From a virus, in IMG/VR virus record IMGVR_UViG_3300025095_000001, positions 1 through 31,225 of that record: a stretch of 31,225 bases of DNA; one strand, given 5' to 3'. Shown here one piece after another: positions 1-7,844 of this stretch. Every line of letters begins with the position of its first letter. Position 1 is the first letter of the stretch. A model generated the notes under the pieces. It was given only the letters and a program-made list of their open reading frames with translations. It had not been told where the DNA came from and made no database searches. The translations under genes and the position numbers were made by a program.

Positions 1-82
1 CATTTTAAAGCACAAAAGTAAGAGTATATATATATATATATTTTATTTTCTAAAAATTTTGACTGTCTTCTTTTTTCTCTTA

Positions 83-103
83 AATATATTATTATAATAT
101 ATT
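83..103. repeat. A/T inverted repeat
   Basis: AATATATTA, a 3-base spacer (TTA) and TAATATATT form a perfect 9-bp inverted repeat. It could be a DNA-unwinding or protein-binding site, but palindromes of this kind also arise by chance in such A/T-rich DNA. Confidence 0.4.
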
Positions 104-263
104 GAAATAAAAAACACCATACACGTCAAAATTCAGGCTGCGCAGTTTTTGTAATCGTCATTATACAATAGCATTTATGCTGTCATGTCCAAATATTTTG
201 TTGTTTTCAGCATCCATTTTCATCATTTTTGTAACTCTATATTTATCAAGCATATTTTTTTTG

Positions 264-359
264 ACTATCAATAATTATAACTTACCGCACAATATATAAT
301 CTAATCTATCAACAATAATCTATAACTTCAATACTATCAATAATAATCTTTTAACTCTT
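264..359. repeat. Three iteron-like direct repeats
   Basis: Three related segments start with CTATCAA(T/C)AAT and run on to an AACT-containing end, at 264-283, 305-328 and 333-359. They are imperfect copies in the same orientation, with start-to-start spacing of 41 and 28 bases. Short A/T-rich direct repeats next to a DnaA box are typical of origins bound by a replication initiator. The low sequence complexity is the main reason for doubt. Confidence 0.4.
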
Positions 360-426
360 TGATTTTAGTTATCATAATATACCTTATGGGCGTTTGTTAA
401 TTGCTGATAAAATAAGGGTTTTTGAG

Positions 427-435
427 TTATCCACA
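427..435 (+). promoter_or_regulatory. DnaA-box match
   Basis: TTATCCACA matches the bacterial DnaA-box consensus TTATNCACA exactly. I see only one perfect copy in the region, so a functional origin is suggested rather than shown. It lies about 70 bases to the right of the three iteron-like repeats. Confidence 0.35.
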
Positions 436-722
436 ATTAAAAATCTGTAATAGACTATAATCTATAGCCGGCGCGCTACATGATCCTTTTCCACGCAATA
501 TGATATATTCCTTGCGCTATATAAGTAGTATCTACATTGTATTGTTTTATATGATATCTTTATACCTTAATGTTGTTGATCTACACAATCCTAATCGACA
601 TGTTACCTTTTATAACTACAGTAACTGTATATGCAGATAAATAATACTATTGCCATGTACACTCATTCGTCTAATGGCAATTCCTAATCATCTGCCGCCT
701 TTTTTCTATATTTTGTAAATAG

Positions 723-779
723 GGTACCGGTATAAATTAATTTTAGAATAAAGGTACCGGCCGTTTTAAAATTTTAAAA
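723..779. repeat. GGTACCGG repeat pair and 16-bp palindrome
   Basis: GGTACCGG occurs at 723-730 and again at 753-760. Because GGTACC is its own complement, the two copies can pair as a stem. Immediately after, TTTTAAAATTTTAAAA (764-779) is a perfect 16-bp palindrome. This is a G/C island in an A/T-rich tract. It could be a terminator for transcription entering from the left or a protein-binding site. Confidence 0.4.
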
Positions 780-804
780 ACTAGTCGCTTTTTTTAATTT
801 TGGA

Positions 805-867
805 TAGTAATGTATCTTAGTTAAGGGACATATCTGGTTAAGTTTAGTAGTAGTAATGTATCTTAGT
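805..867. repeat. Two perfect 17-bp repeats beside the promoter
   Basis: TAGTAATGTATCTTAGT occurs at 805-821 and 851-867, identical in all 17 bases. A shorter copy, TAGTAATG, lies at 911-918 just after the -10 box. The copies therefore bracket the promoter at 875-902, as operators for a phage repressor or activator would. The function is inferred from position only. Confidence 0.5.
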
Positions 868-874
868 AAAACAC

Positions 875-902
875 TTGACAAATACTATCTATTTGTTATA
901 CT
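875..902 (+). promoter_or_regulatory. Strong sigma70-type promoter
   Basis: TTGACA at 875-880 is a perfect -35 box. After a 16-base spacer comes TATACT at 897-902, one base from the TATAAT consensus. Transcription would start near 908-910, about 36 bases before the first gene. The rightward genes that follow are mostly separated by only a few bases or overlap, so this could be the main promoter for the packaging and structural operon, read by the host RNA polymerase. Confidence 0.75.
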
Positions 903-945
903 ATATGTAGTAGTAATGGAATAAATTTCACACAATAGGTGGTGT

Positions 946-1206
946 ATGAATAAATATTTAACTCAAATGATAGTGTATATGTTGAATAAATCAGTGAAGA
1001 GCGCTGTTAAATATAATTCAGAAGATGAACGAATTAAGATGAGCAAGGTGTATCGTAAGACGTATCCATTAGATTTAAGATTGACAATTGGTAGACCTAA
1101 TTATTCCGAGAGGAAATTCATTAAACAGTGTGTTAAAGCCGGCGAGCCATTTCCAATTAAGAAGATACAATTGAAGTATTGGCCAATGAAAAAATCCAGG
1201 CGGTAA
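946..1206 (+). CDS. Small basic protein, first gene of rightward operon
   Basis: This is an 86-residue protein rich in Lys and Arg, ending in KKSRR. I do not recognise a family. The ATG follows AGGTGG (937-942) at good spacing and lies just downstream of the promoter at 875-902. The next gene, the likely terminase small subunit, starts 1 base after its stop. A basic protein ahead of the terminase genes could bind DNA, but that is a guess. There is no signal peptide and no clear membrane segment. Confidence 0.65.
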   Translation: MNKYLTQMIVYMLNKSVKSAVKYNSEDERIKMSKVYRKTYPLDLRLTIGRPNYSERKFIKQCVKAGEPFPIKKIQLKYWPMKKSRR

Positions 1207-1207
1207 T

Positions 1208-1690
1208 ATGAATGAATCTTTAATACTTAAGAAAGACATTAGGAAGCAGTTGGTAGAGAACTATGTTCAGAATTTTGATATTGAGGAAGTAGGTTATATT
1301 TATTTAGTATCAATTGGTAAGATACCTGAATATAAGTCAATTGAGGAAAGGAAGAGGTTGTGTGATCCTGCAATTGCGCGAATGAATGGATTTGAAGTAT
1401 TGAAGGATAAGAAGTTGCAGGAGGAGATTGACAAAGAGATAATTGAGAAGAGGATAACACCGGAAGCCATGAAGGTGAAGGCGTATAAGATGATGCATAT
1501 GGAAATGGATGGAAGGGTAAGGGTCGAAGCATTGAAGACATTAGGCAAGTGGTTGAAGTTGGAAGATGCGCCGACATTTAATATGTATAACCTCACGTTA
1601 CAAAGTGTGATTCAGGAAGCACATAGTAACAAGAGGAAGGCTGAGGTCAAGATAACTGAAGAGAGTAGAAGAGTATTGCCTGAGGAATAA
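1208..1690 (+). CDS. terS: Probable terminase small subunit
   Basis: This 160-residue, charged, largely helical protein sits directly before the large terminase subunit, the usual place for TerS, which recognises phage DNA for packaging. The segment RVRVEALKTLGKWLKLED (about residues 99-116) resembles the helical stretch of TerS-like proteins, in which a regulatory helix ends in a leucine-rich 'LGK.LGL' pattern. The N-terminal part is predicted helical and may carry the DNA-binding element. The call rests mainly on position, size and this segment. Other frames over this gene are antisense shadows. Confidence 0.6.
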   Translation: MNESLILKKDIRKQLVENYVQNFDIEEVGYIYLVSIGKIPEYKSIEERKRLCDPAIARMNGFEVLKDKKLQEEIDKEIIEKRITPEAMKVKAYKMMHMEMDGRVRVEALKTLGKWLKLEDAPTFNMYNLTLQSVIQEAHSNKRKAEVKITEESRRVLPEE

Positions 1691-1693
1691 ATA

Positions 1694-3226
1694 ATGCCGA
1701 CAGAGACAATTGATTATAATTCTGTACTTGCATTACAAGAAGATTATCAATTACATCCGGAGAAATATTTTAAAGATATACTGGGAGTTTCAGATAAGAG
1801 TTTATGGGATGTTCCACGGAAGATAATAAATGCGATAGCAACACATAAGAGAGTAGCGATTAAGTCAGGGCATGGAGTAGGGAAGTCATTTTGTTGTGGC
1901 CGACTTCCATTGTGGTGGTTATCAGCATTTGGACCATTGGCTAAAGTAATGACGACAGCGCCGACATTTCCCCAGGTGAAGTCAATTATATGGGATGAGT
2001 TGAAGGGTGCGCACAAGAATGCTATAAGACCTATCGGCGGGGAATTGCATGATGTTGACTTGTGGATGGGTGAAGGTTGGTGGGCGCAGGGTTTAAGCAC
2101 CGACGATCAGCAAAGATTTCAGGGGTTCCATAGCGATAACTTACTACTGATATATGATGAGGCTGGAGGTATAAGACCGGAGATCTGGACTGGCGGATTG
2201 GGTATCGCCACTAGTGAAAACTCCAGGGTTCTTGTAATAGGTAATCCGATAGAATCACAAGGAAATTTTTACAATTGTTTTAAACCGGATAGCGGATATT
2301 TTTGTATCACTATATCTTGTTTAGATACACCAAATTATAAATTAGGGAAGTTATTGGCAGAAGGTAAGATAACGCAGAAGGAATATAGAGCAGGAATTAT
2401 ACCGGGACTGTCATCGTATGAATGGGTTGAACAGTGCCGCAAGGAGTGGGGAGAAGGATCAGCTCTTTGGTCAAGTAAGGTATTGGGTGAGTTTCCGGTT
2501 GAATCAAGTAATACTTTAATACCTTTAGCCTGGGTTGAACAATGTAGGAAGGAAGAAATTGATTTAGATAAGTTACTTGGAGTTCATAGAGACCAAAGAT
2601 ATATAGGAGTAGATGTTGCCAGGTTCGGTTCATGCAGTACGATAATAACAGTCTTTGATGGTTATAATATGTTATATCAGCGTGAGTTTAACAAGAGGTC
2701 AAATACTGAGGTTGCAGGATTTATAATAGATACTCTACGTGATGAGCAGAACATGGAAGCACCGATAGCAATAGATGATACAGGACTTGGAGGCGGAGTA
2801 TACGACATACTCAAGGAACAAGGATACAATGTAGTTCAGGTTATATTAAGAAGTAAGTCAGATGATGAGACGAAGTTTTACGATTTAAGAACAGAAGTAT
2901 TTTGGGATCTTAGAGATAAGTTTCAGAAGAAGACAATTAGTATTAAGGACCCGGATAATAACCCAAGGAAGTACGATAGATTAGCGATGGAACTTACAAG
3001 TTTGACTTACGATATGGATAAACGCGGGAGAATAAAGGTAACACCCAAAGAACGATTAATTAAGAATATGATAAGCAAAGGTCAGGATGGAGAATCACCG
3101 GATAGAGCTGACAGTCTCAGCCTCGCGGTGTATGCCAGTAAGGGTAGTAATAATAGAAGAAGAGGTAAGAAGATTACAGATCCACATAAACGTATCTTTG
3201 CGGGAGCCGGACGCGGAGGCTATTAA
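1694..3226 (+). CDS. terL: Terminase large subunit
   Basis: This 510-residue protein is the ATP-driven DNA packaging motor and headful or site nuclease, docking on the portal. The ATPase domain is clear: Walker A SGHGVGKS (58-65), then Walker B LLLIYDE (150-156) with the catalytic Glu, and a likely coupling motif around IGNP (182-185). The C-terminal RNase H-like nuclease has its acidic residues in GVDVAR (D307), AIDDTG (D361/D362) and SPDRADS (D470/D473). The protein is full length for the family. Its TAA overlaps the ATG of the portal gene, as is usual for this gene pair. Confidence 0.95.
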   Translation: MPTETIDYNSVLALQEDYQLHPEKYFKDILGVSDKSLWDVPRKIINAIATHKRVAIKSGHGVGKSFCCGRLPLWWLSAFGPLAKVMTTAPTFPQVKSIIWDELKGAHKNAIRPIGGELHDVDLWMGEGWWAQGLSTDDQQRFQGFHSDNLLLIYDEAGGIRPEIWTGGLGIATSENSRVLVIGNPIESQGNFYNCFKPDSGYFCITISCLDTPNYKLGKLLAEGKITQKEYRAGIIPGLSSYEWVEQCRKEWGEGSALWSSKVLGEFPVESSNTLIPLAWVEQCRKEEIDLDKLLGVHRDQRYIGVDVARFGSCSTIITVFDGYNMLYQREFNKRSNTEVAGFIIDTLRDEQNMEAPIAIDDTGLGGGVYDILKEQGYNVVQVILRSKSDDETKFYDLRTEVFWDLRDKFQKKTISIKDPDNNPRKYDRLAMELTSLTYDMDKRGRIKVTPKERLIKNMISKGQDGESPDRADSLSLAVYASKGSNNRRRGKKITDPHKRIFAGAGRGGY

Positions 3227-5142
3227 TGGCTAGACGTAAGAAAGTTATAGAATCTGAACAGCAATATAATGCCGCTATTATGGAACAGCAGAAGGCTGAT
3301 TATATTATTGGTCTTGTAGATGAAGGGCAGCAGTATATGGACCAGTTTAAGAATAAGTGGGATGATATTAATTCTAAGATAAGAACTGAGGAACCGGCTG
3401 AGTGGAATGATAAAGAGAAATGGCAAACGAGAGTAGTTGTACCGATGTTTGCCAAGGGTTCAGAAGTTGGTATGTCTTATATGAACAAGATGTGCTTTGG
3501 AAGTAAACGGTTTTATTCTATATGGGGAACAAAGTCGGAACTCAACAAGTATTGTACGCCCCTTATGGATTTGATTGATGCAATACTTGATAGAGGACGG
3601 TTTAATTTCAACAAGAATTTTGCACTTCAGGAAGCAATTGATATAGGTACAAGTTTTATTAAACCCTTAGTGAGACCGGATAAAAGAGGGATTGATTTTC
3701 CATGGGTATCGGCATACGCTTGTTTCTGTGATGTTGGCGCACGTCATGATTTTTATAAATCGCGCATGTGGTCTCATAATTATAGTTACGATCTTCACCA
3801 AATGATAGACGATGTTAGACAGGGACCTAATGCCTTATGGACAAGAGAAGGAATCAATAAACTAATAGATATAGGAGTTGGAGAAGCGAATACATTAATT
3901 GAGGAACAACCTACTAAATCGGAAGAGAATTTATCAGTTGTTCAGAATATAGACGGTACGGCACAGATGAAAGTTACTAAGGCATTTGCCAATGTTGAAG
4001 TGAATGAATATTGGGGATTATGCCCGGTTGAGAAAACGAAATGGAATGAAGAACAGAAGAGGGATATAACTTATTGTGAATATGAACTTAAGAAGGTTAT
4101 TGTAGGGAATAGGAAAGTAATATTAGCTGAGGAAAAGTGTCCATATAGACGGATTCCGGCATTTGCGATTAGAACCAAGAAGAGACCTTATGATCTGTAT
4201 GGACAGGGATTCTTTCTTAATAGCACAGGGCTACAGGAACTAGCATCATCTATGCTTTGTTTTGGATTTGATAGTTCCAAATTAGCATCTATGGATATTG
4301 TTATCATGGATAAGAGCAAGGCTAATGACCAAGATAGCATAGTTGTACGGCCTTTACAGATATGGGATGTTAAGAATCCGCAGGATGTTAGATTTACAAG
4401 AGCAAATAACGGTATGTCGGCTCTTAACGATGCGTTCAAGGGTATAGCGTTTCTTGATAGTTTATTTCAGGATACAACCGGTATAACAAGACAGGTATCG
4501 GCTAATCAGTCTTTACCGGGAACACCGGGTGGAGGGGAAGATACACTTGGTATATATCAGTATCAACTTCAGATGGCGGACCAGAGGTTCTTAGATCAAG
4601 CGAAATTCATTGAAGATGATTTTGAACATCCTCTACTTCACTTTATACTTGATTGCATTATGGACCCGGCGCTTATAAGTCAGGATTTTATTAATGAAGT
4701 TCTGGGATTTAAGGCAGAACCTGTAATGGATGACAAAGGACAACCTACGGGTATTACTAAGAATATACCTGTACTTGACCAGAGTGAATTAGTTGAAAAA
4801 CTAAATGAATTAAGACAGAAAGATAAGTCAGCAGATTTTGATTTTACAATGATAGGACTTACGCAGTTTATTGAGAAGATTAATTTACTGAAGAAGTTGG
4901 ATGGATTGATTCAGAGGGCTACAACCACACAGGCATTTGCTTCATATGTGAAGTTGAATGAGGTAGTGAAACGGTGGTTTGAACTCAGTGAGATACCAGA
5001 TTGGGAAGATTTGGTGCAAACAAATGCGCCTGAATTGGCCCCTTTTCCACCTACAGTAGAACCAAATGGTAAGATAGCTAGTACACCTATAGCACCTGTT
5101 GTACCGGCCAAGGCAGCTACGGGAGGATCAAGTGCCATTTAA
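3226..5142 (+). CDS. Portal (head-tail connector) protein
   Basis: This 638-residue protein, directly after TerL and coupled to it by a TAATG junction, has the size and position of a podovirus portal, the dodecameric ring through which DNA enters and leaves the capsid. It has a long helical N-terminus. Its middle section (about residues 325-425) includes YGQGFFLNSTGLQELASSM, which resembles the portal region where the chain turns into the stem and clip, and a later TGITRQVSANQS segment common in such portals. The C-terminus is Pro/Ala-rich (APELAPFPPTVEP and beyond) and probably flexible. The start is fixed by the overlap with terL. Confidence 0.85.
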   Translation: MARRKKVIESEQQYNAAIMEQQKADYIIGLVDEGQQYMDQFKNKWDDINSKIRTEEPAEWNDKEKWQTRVVVPMFAKGSEVGMSYMNKMCFGSKRFYSIWGTKSELNKYCTPLMDLIDAILDRGRFNFNKNFALQEAIDIGTSFIKPLVRPDKRGIDFPWVSAYACFCDVGARHDFYKSRMWSHNYSYDLHQMIDDVRQGPNALWTREGINKLIDIGVGEANTLIEEQPTKSEENLSVVQNIDGTAQMKVTKAFANVEVNEYWGLCPVEKTKWNEEQKRDITYCEYELKKVIVGNRKVILAEEKCPYRRIPAFAIRTKKRPYDLYGQGFFLNSTGLQELASSMLCFGFDSSKLASMDIVIMDKSKANDQDSIVVRPLQIWDVKNPQDVRFTRANNGMSALNDAFKGIAFLDSLFQDTTGITRQVSANQSLPGTPGGGEDTLGIYQYQLQMADQRFLDQAKFIEDDFEHPLLHFILDCIMDPALISQDFINEVLGFKAEPVMDDKGQPTGITKNIPVLDQSELVEKLNELRQKDKSADFDFTMIGLTQFIEKINLLKKLDGLIQRATTTQAFASYVKLNEVVKRWFELSEIPDWEDLVQTNAPELAPFPPTVEPNGKIASTPIAPVVPAKAATGGSSAI

Positions 5143-5335
5143 AAGTTTAAAGCAAGAGCGTTTCATGTACTCCAATAAACCGGAAATTGCAAGTAAATGG
5201 ACCAAGGAGGAACATATGGCGAAGAAGAAGAATTTTATGAAGAAGAAAGCCAAGAAGAAATTGACACAGGCTGACAGAAATATGAGGTTGGCGAAGAAGA
5301 TGAATCATCCGTCAATGTTGAACGGCGGTTATTAA
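5132..5335 (+). CDS. Small basic phage protein, PFKS...PEIA..W type
   Basis: I choose the GTG at 5132, giving 67 residues. It follows GGAGG (5122-5126), and the N-terminus VPFKSLKQERFMYSNKPEIA matches a small protein common in phage genomes (PFKS-x-Q-x-x-FM-x-x-x-PEIA-x-x-W). The second half is very Lys-rich. The gene begins inside the last 11 bases of the portal gene. An alternative start at ATG 5216 has a fine AGGAGG (5205-5210) and would yield only the 39-residue Lys-rich tail. Two products from one frame are possible. The function is not established. Confidence 0.6.
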   Translation: MPFKSLKQERFMYSNKPEIASKWTKEEHMAKKKNFMKKKAKKKLTQADRNMRLAKKMNHPSMLNGGY

Positions 5336-5589
5336 TGGAAGATAAGGAAATACAAAATAAGATGAGCCTTGGTAATGCCATTAGGACGATTACAAGTCAT
5401 CCTGAATGGAAGGTTATTGAGGATATGTTACTTAAGGAATACATGGATGCATTAAGTGTTTTGATTGATAAAGAAGATGAAGTAGCACGGGCAACTATAA
5501 ATGCTATTGGATTATTGTATAAGAAAATAACAGGCGGATTGCTTATGGCCGACAAAGCCAGAGAGCAATTGGCTCAGAAAATGAAATAA
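5335..5589 (+). CDS. Hypothetical protein between portal and scaffold
   Basis: This 84-residue, helical, acidic-to-neutral protein has a start (TAATG) that overlaps the stop of the preceding gene. I do not recognise the family. Small helical proteins at this place in podovirus head operons may be head-assembly accessories, but there is no motif to prove it. It ends 10 bases before the scaffold gene, in a segment carrying AAAGGAGG. Confidence 0.6.
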   Translation: MEDKEIQNKMSLGNAIRTITSHPEWKVIEDMLLKEYMDALSVLIDKEDEVARATINAIGLLYKKITGGLLMADKAREQLAQKMK

Positions 5590-5599
5590 AGGAGGAAGT

Positions 5600-6310
5600 A
5601 TGCAAAATTCAGACACTCCGGTAGTGAACCCGGAACTGGAAGCAGCAAAGAAAGAAACGGAAGATTTGAAGAGAAGGAATGAAGAGGCGCAGAAGAGATT
5701 GACCGAGATAGCTACAGAGAATGCAACTCTAAGGAAAAGGCAGGAAGATTTAGGTCAGGTAGAGGTAGAGAAGAAACACCAGGCTGAAACTACACAGGTA
5801 ACAGCGGAAATGCAGGATATTATAAACGAATTAGCGGCAAATCCTACATCTCAATCAGCGGCTGCAAAATGGGCGGCATTATTGCAAAGGACTAAATCAG
5901 AATCAGCGCGGGCCGCAGTTAATGAGTTTTTGCCTAAAGTTGAGAGTTTTATAAATAAACGGGATTACATGAATGATATGAGAGGCAAGCATCCCGAATA
6001 CAAAGAACATGAGAAACTTATGGCTCCAATGATTGAATCTAAAATTAAAAGTGGTATGACGCTTGAAAAAGCGATTGAGGAAACCATGGAGACATTTAAA
6101 CCGTTTGTAGAATCTACAAAAAGAAACCAATCAGCTCCGGCTGGGGCGAGTGGGTACACGGGTGCTAACCCTATTCCTGCCCAGAGACAAGCCAGCGCAG
6201 AGCCTGAGTATGTAAATAGAGATTTTGGTGAACATTCAAGAATTGAAACCACAAATGAGATTGCCGAGCGAAAAGCATGGCAAAGGGGGAAACATATAAC
6301 TAAGAAGTAA
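5600..6310 (+). CDS. Probable capsid scaffolding protein
   Basis: This is a 236-residue protein. Residues about 8-70 are rich in Lys, Glu and Gln with heptad spacing, a clear coiled coil. A Pro/Gly/Ala-rich stretch lies near 175-195 and a basic tail ends in ITKK. Composition, length and position immediately before the major capsid gene match scaffolding proteins, which hold coat subunits during procapsid assembly and then leave. No sequence motif defines the family, so the call rests on architecture and synteny. The AAAGGAGG binding site at about 5588-5595 is strong. Confidence 0.7.
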   Translation: MQNSDTPVVNPELEAAKKETEDLKRRNEEAQKRLTEIATENATLRKRQEDLGQVEVEKKHQAETTQVTAEMQDIINELAANPTSQSAAAKWAALLQRTKSESARAAVNEFLPKVESFINKRDYMNDMRGKHPEYKEHEKLMAPMIESKIKSGMTLEKAIEETMETFKPFVESTKRNQSAPAGASGYTGANPIPAQRQASAEPEYVNRDFGEHSRIETTNEIAERKAWQRGKHITKK

Positions 6311-6328
6311 CCCCCAAAAGGAGATAAT

Positions 6329-7249
6329 ATGCAGGTACAAGTTACGGGTAGTTTGGGCGGATATGGTTCCGTTCCTAAACTCTCAAAAATGTTCAGGATG
6401 GTAGCCGCGCCCCTTTACATATGGAGACAGTTTTGTGAAGTTAAAGAAGCCATAGGTATGAGGAACGGCGAATCAAGGTTATTTGATAAATGGAGCAGGG
6501 TTGTAACCGGAGGCGGAAAAGTTGCTGAAACTGCAACCGTACCGACCGACAGCTACAAAATCACCCAGGATACGGTTACTGTTGACGATTTCGCCAACAG
6601 CATTCCGTTTACTGAAGATCTTGCCAAAACATCAGAGTTTGATATTGACAACAATATCCACGTGATGATAAGGGACGATATGAAGAATACCTACGACAAG
6701 GCTATTGCTTCTGTCGCCAAGACTGCCAAATTTGTAGCAGTTTGTACCGCTACGACTAAGGCAGGTATAGTATTTACGTCTACCGGTACGAATACCGGCA
6801 CTTCTGCTACAACTCTTTCCAGGTTGAATGTAGAAGGGATAATTGAGTTTATGAAGAAGAAACTTATACCCAGATACAAAGGCGGGAAAGATTATGTGGG
6901 TATAGGTTGTATTACGGCGCTGGGTAATCTACATGACGATCTCACTCCGTATATGGCATATACCACACCGGAATATCTGTATAATTCCGAGTTTGGCCGC
7001 TATTACGGTTGCCGTTTTGTAGAGGATGACAGCGGTAATATGACGGAATCCGCGCAGGAGATGTTGTTCATGGGCGGAGATGCACTCTGGGAATGTATCG
7101 TGTTCCCTGAGGAATTCAGAACAGACTACGCTACGGATCTTGGCAGGAGCCAGAAGAAGGGTTGGGTTGGCCGTCAGGGATTCAAGAAAGTCTGGGATTG
7201 GACAACTGATGCAGAAGAACATTTAGTGAGAGTTAACAACAACCAGTAA
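6329..7249 (+). CDS. Major capsid protein (HK97-fold type)
   Basis: This 306-residue protein follows the scaffold gene and has a strong site (AAGGAG) before its ATG. The N-terminal half carries a pattern typical of HK97-fold coat proteins, notably those annotated as N4 gp56-like: a glycine-containing segment GGGKVAETATVPTD, then ITQDTVTVDDFANSIPFTEDL and a long helix with DIDNNIHVMIRDDM (the spine helix). The C-terminal half holds VGIGCITALGNLHDDL. It is the likely building block of the capsid. A stem-loop lies directly after the gene. Its G/C content looks somewhat higher than that of its neighbours. Confidence 0.85.
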   Translation: MQVQVTGSLGGYGSVPKLSKMFRMVAAPLYIWRQFCEVKEAIGMRNGESRLFDKWSRVVTGGGKVAETATVPTDSYKITQDTVTVDDFANSIPFTEDLAKTSEFDIDNNIHVMIRDDMKNTYDKAIASVAKTAKFVAVCTATTKAGIVFTSTGTNTGTSATTLSRLNVEGIIEFMKKKLIPRYKGGKDYVGIGCITALGNLHDDLTPYMAYTTPEYLYNSEFGRYYGCRFVEDDSGNMTESAQEMLFMGGDALWECIVFPEEFRTDYATDLGRSQKKGWVGRQGFKKVWDWTTDAEEHLVRVNNNQ

Positions 7250-7256
7250 ATATAAG

Positions 7257-7311
7257 GCTTTCTAAGGGGTTGGGTACTTGTACATGATACTTGTATCCAA
7301 TCCCAAGAAAG
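7257..7311 (+). terminator. Stem-loop after the capsid gene
   Basis: TTTCTAAGGGGTTGGGTAC (7259-7277) can pair imperfectly with GTATCCAATCCCAAGAAA (7293-7310) across a loop of about 15 bases. There is no run of T after it, and a ribosome binding site follows within a few bases. An RNA-processing or mRNA-stabilising hairpin, or a leaky terminator setting the capsid-to-downstream ratio, is therefore more likely than a full stop. Confidence 0.5.
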
Positions 7312-7332
7312 AATAAAAAGGAGGATAACAAA

Positions 7333-7782
7333 ATGCCAGATTATTCACACGCAAGATATGGTGTTACTCAGCGTATTAGGATGCCTGGAGATGGTGGTAC
7401 ATCACTATTGCTCTCTCCTGCCGGTACAGCTACGGCTGCCGGTACGACAACTAATACCATAGCCGGTAAGAATGTAGGTTTTGGTATACCGGTTAAGATT
7501 AAACAGATAGTATATACTATCTTCTCTGCTCAGACTGGTGCAGGAGACAATGTAACTCTCCAGTTGTTCACCGGAACAGGTGCAACTGCTGTTGGACAGT
7601 TGGCAATAACCACGCAGTTGGCATCAAGTGTCAATACGTCTTCTGTATTGAATGTTCAGATTCCCGCTAATACGCCTATCAGAATAGATGCTGTTGCAGT
7701 TCAAACTGCATCTGGAGAGAAAGCGGCTTACGGCTATCTGGATGTAACATACCAGGAAGCGTTTGATAACATTGACCGTTAA
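7333..7782 (+). CDS. Probable head decoration or head-fibre protein
   Basis: I start at ATG 7333, which follows AAGGAGG, rather than at upstream in-frame codons that lie in the stem-loop. The product has 149 residues, is rich in Thr, Ala and Gly, and has alternating short beta-strand patterns (VTLQLFTGTG, SSVLNVQIPANTPIRIDAV). This suits a jelly-roll or immunoglobulin-like surface protein. It sits just after the major capsid gene, where decoration proteins are usual, and between two stem-loops. Being exposed and Ser/Thr-rich, it is also a candidate acceptor for the glycosyltransferases encoded next. That last point is inference. Confidence 0.6.
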   Translation: MPDYSHARYGVTQRIRMPGDGGTSLLLSPAGTATAAGTTTNTIAGKNVGFGIPVKIKQIVYTIFSAQTGAGDNVTLQLFTGTGATAVGQLAITTQLASSVNTSSVLNVQIPANTPIRIDAVAVQTASGEKAAYGYLDVTYQEAFDNIDR

Positions 7783-7788
7783 GAAATA

Positions 7789-7822
7789 GGATAGGGGGAG
7801 TGTTCTAGGCACTCCCTCATCC
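7789..7822 (+). terminator. Strong stem-loop before the sugar-gene island
   Basis: GGATAGGGGGAGTG (7789-7802) pairs with CACTCCCTCATCC (7810-7822) around a 7-base loop, giving a G/C-rich stem. The bases after it are AAAACC, not a T-run. It separates the capsid and decoration genes from the glycosyltransferase island, so it could be a partial terminator or a processing site that lowers expression of the following genes. Confidence 0.55.
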
Positions 7823-7844
7823 AAAACCTCTAAAGGAGGGGAAA

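Larger units (their letters stand above)
1..945. other. Long AT-rich noncoding control region
   Basis: No reading frame here has both a ribosome binding site and a recognisable product. The stretch is very A/T-rich. It contains a (TA)n run at about 25-41, a perfect inverted repeat at 83-103, three related A/T-rich repeats at 264-359, a DnaA-box match at 427-435, a pair of GGTACCGG repeats with a 16-bp palindrome at 723-779, two perfect 17-bp direct repeats at 805-867 and a strong promoter at 875-902. In a genome where most genes overlap, a gap this long implies a function. A replication origin, or the boundary between leftward and rightward transcription, is the likeliest reading. Both are inferences. 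Confidence 0.7.

Noticed and set aside
91-129. Possible leftward promoter with TATAAT (complement of 91-96) and TTGACG (complement of 124-129)
   Set aside because: The spacer would be about 27 bases, too long for a sigma70 promoter.
917-935. Sequence resembling the lac operator (GGAATAAATTTCACACAA)
   Set aside because: Only part of the site matches and there is no matching half; a chance likeness in A/T-rich DNA.
1239-1596. Leftward reading frames over the terminase small subunit
   Set aside because: They lie fully inside a well-supported rightward gene and lack ribosome sites; they are antisense shadows.
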